DNA of 64,000 nt from Balaenoptera acutorostrata (lineage: Eukaryota > Chordata > Mammalia > Artiodactyla > Balaenopteridae): positions 69,585,603-69,649,602 of the forward strand of contig NC_080081.1 in the NCBI RefSeq assembly GCF_949987535.1, given 5' to 3'. Position 1 is the first letter of the stretch, and each line of letters begins with the position of its first letter. Of this stretch, positions 62,711-64,000 are shown piece after piece. A program made the position numbers and the translations under genes. The notes beneath the pieces were generated by a model. The model worked only from the letters and a program-made list of their open reading frames with translations. It ran no database searches and had not been told where the DNA came from.

Positions 62711-64000
62711 AATGATCATGAGGAAATGTGCAAGGGAAGAAAAAGAGGACAAAGAAAATTACCTATTATAAGATATTATATATAACTTACTATAAAATAA
62801 AGTATGTTGAAATATGTAGGATTAAAGAGAAAAAATCCACCAAAAAGCTAGGGAATATACAAGTGGTAGGACAACGAAATATATACCGTTGTTTTCACTA
62901 TTTTTCGAAGTTGTTGTAATGTGCCTGAAGAATTTGTATAATGTGAATATAGAAAAATAAAAATGGGGGAAAACAAAAAATCAAAATAACTGGGAAGACA
63001 GGAAAGGGCTGGACACTGCAGCCAAGTGTGGAAAGGGCTTTTAGTCCAGGGAGGTGGTCTGTCAGTATCCAGGGAAATCTGTTTACATCAGCATATACTA
63101 CATTCCTTCTCCTGTGCCACAGAAACTATAACACTCTTAAAGATTATCCTGCAGAAATTGGTAATTATCTTACCAATTTCTTTTTGTCCCAATTTTGGTA
63201 GAATCATGAGAATTCAAACATGAGGAAAGGACTGTCATTTCTCTTATATTTTCACACAGATGAACTCAGAATTTTTGTTCATCCATCATTTTCCTTCTCT
63301 GTTTATAATTCAGGTTGGATATGAACTAATCATTATACAAGGATGAAAGTGTTGTATCTTGTATGGGTATCATGAACTACTGAACACTATTTGCAAGTTA
63401 GAAATTTCTTATCAATCTCAATTCTAGGCTATCAACATACTATAATATTTTATATGAGAAAATACTCTTGAGGTATACTGCCTGGAAATGGGTAATTCCC
63501 TATATCACAAATAAACCCGGATACATATACTGTCTAGCTACTTAATTTCTGATGCACTCCAAATGAGGCTGGTCACTGGTCTGAGCACGTTAACAGGTTC
63601 ATTTCTCGCCAGATCTTTGCTTAGACTGAATCTCCTTCTCTGCTTAGGCCGTGTAGAAGGTCTATTAACTTCAAGGGGTCCATCTTTAGTCCATCTTATT
63701 AAAGCCTTCCATGAAAATCTTATTTTTAGTTCACAGGATCAATTTTCTGAACCACATATAGTTAGCACTTGATTATATTCAATTTAAAATATCATGCCAC
63801 AACTTTTTATTCTTCCTTGATTTCAAATTCAGCTACATAAACAGGCAAGTTTCATGGATAACACTAGACTCTAAGAAATAGAAGAATGTATCAATAAATT
63901 TTTAGTAAAGATTACAATGCTAAAATAAAAAGGTAGTCACTAAATAATTAAATGTGACATAATTTCACCATGATAATTAGGATTTCATATTTCCAAAGAT

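Larger units (their letters stand above)
49140..64000 (-). other. NBEA: NBEA intron (partial, at least 14.9 kb)
   Basis: This lies upstream of the exon at 49075-49139. No further exon was recognised up to the window end. It holds a CHR SINE, the AGCT-rich array, old LINE and LTR-like sequence, hAT remnants and a fragmented old L1. Unassigned AT-rich stretches are 50100-50860, 52900-55600, 57000-58650, 58800-59850 and 62720-64000. Confidence 0.75.

Noticed and set aside
1..64000. MAB21L1, an intronless gene expected inside an NBEA intron in vertebrates
   Set aside because: No long open frame of about 360 codons was seen on either strand, so it must lie outside this window.
1..64000. CRISPR arrays, bacterial operons, phage genes, functional tRNA or rRNA genes
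   Set aside because: The base composition, splice sites and repeats are mammalian. The tRNA-like stretches are SINE heads lacking a full cloverleaf context.

Overview
The window is mammalian nuclear DNA, almost certainly from a cetacean. It is AT-rich, has no compact gene array, and is packed with interspersed repeats. The decisive clue is the many young tRNA-derived CHR SINEs (head 'gggcttccctggtggcgcag', tail (taaa)n), which belong to the whale/hippo/ruminant lineage, together with a whale-type L1 and a 'ttgggttggcc' mariner. No ruminant BovB or Bov-A2 element was seen. Family names are from memory; no search was run.

The only protein-coding gene I can support is neurobeachin (NBEA), on the minus strand. 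Three internal exons are visible, in transcript order 49139-49075 (65 bp), 35788-35680 (109 bp) and 32249-32083 (167 bp). All have AG acceptors and GT donors and join in one open frame (0 to 2, 2 to 0, 0 to 2). They encode the stretch just before the PH-BEACH module, from EWQNSIQKNAGLAF through HGAWGAVSH. Everything else is intron: at least 32.1 kb downstream (1-32082), 3.43 kb (32250-35679), 13.3 kb (35789-49074) and at least 14.9 kb upstream (49140-64000).

Layout of repeats. 1-9 kb: L2 remnant, CHR SINE, an old L1 split by a young 5'-truncated L1 with target duplications, an L1 tail holding a perfect 12-bp hairpin, and a second SINE. 12.6-14.8 kb: CA microsatellite, MIR and a full-length dead mariner. 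15.8-18.2 kb: two SINEs and a nested tandem duplication. 20-31.2 kb: dense old L1, MIR and L2, a MER1-like hAT element inside L1, two SINEs nested inside an L2, a MER5A-like element, an LTR-like repeat and a young L1 tail. 32-49 kb: NBEA exons in a less repeat-dense setting, with L2, MIR and two minus-strand SINEs, plus stretches that look like conserved non-coding sequence. 49-64 kb: SINEs, a ~770-bp AGCT-rich degenerate hexamer array, old LINE/LTR-like sequence and hAT remnants.

No new multi-gene system is visible. The points most worth a second look are the AGCT-rich array at 50.87-51.64 kb, the 24-bp internal duplication shared by two SINEs, the template-switch-like hairpin at 7.94 kb, the nested duplications at 18.0 kb, and the CpG-retaining non-repeat stretch at 34.4-34.9 kb.
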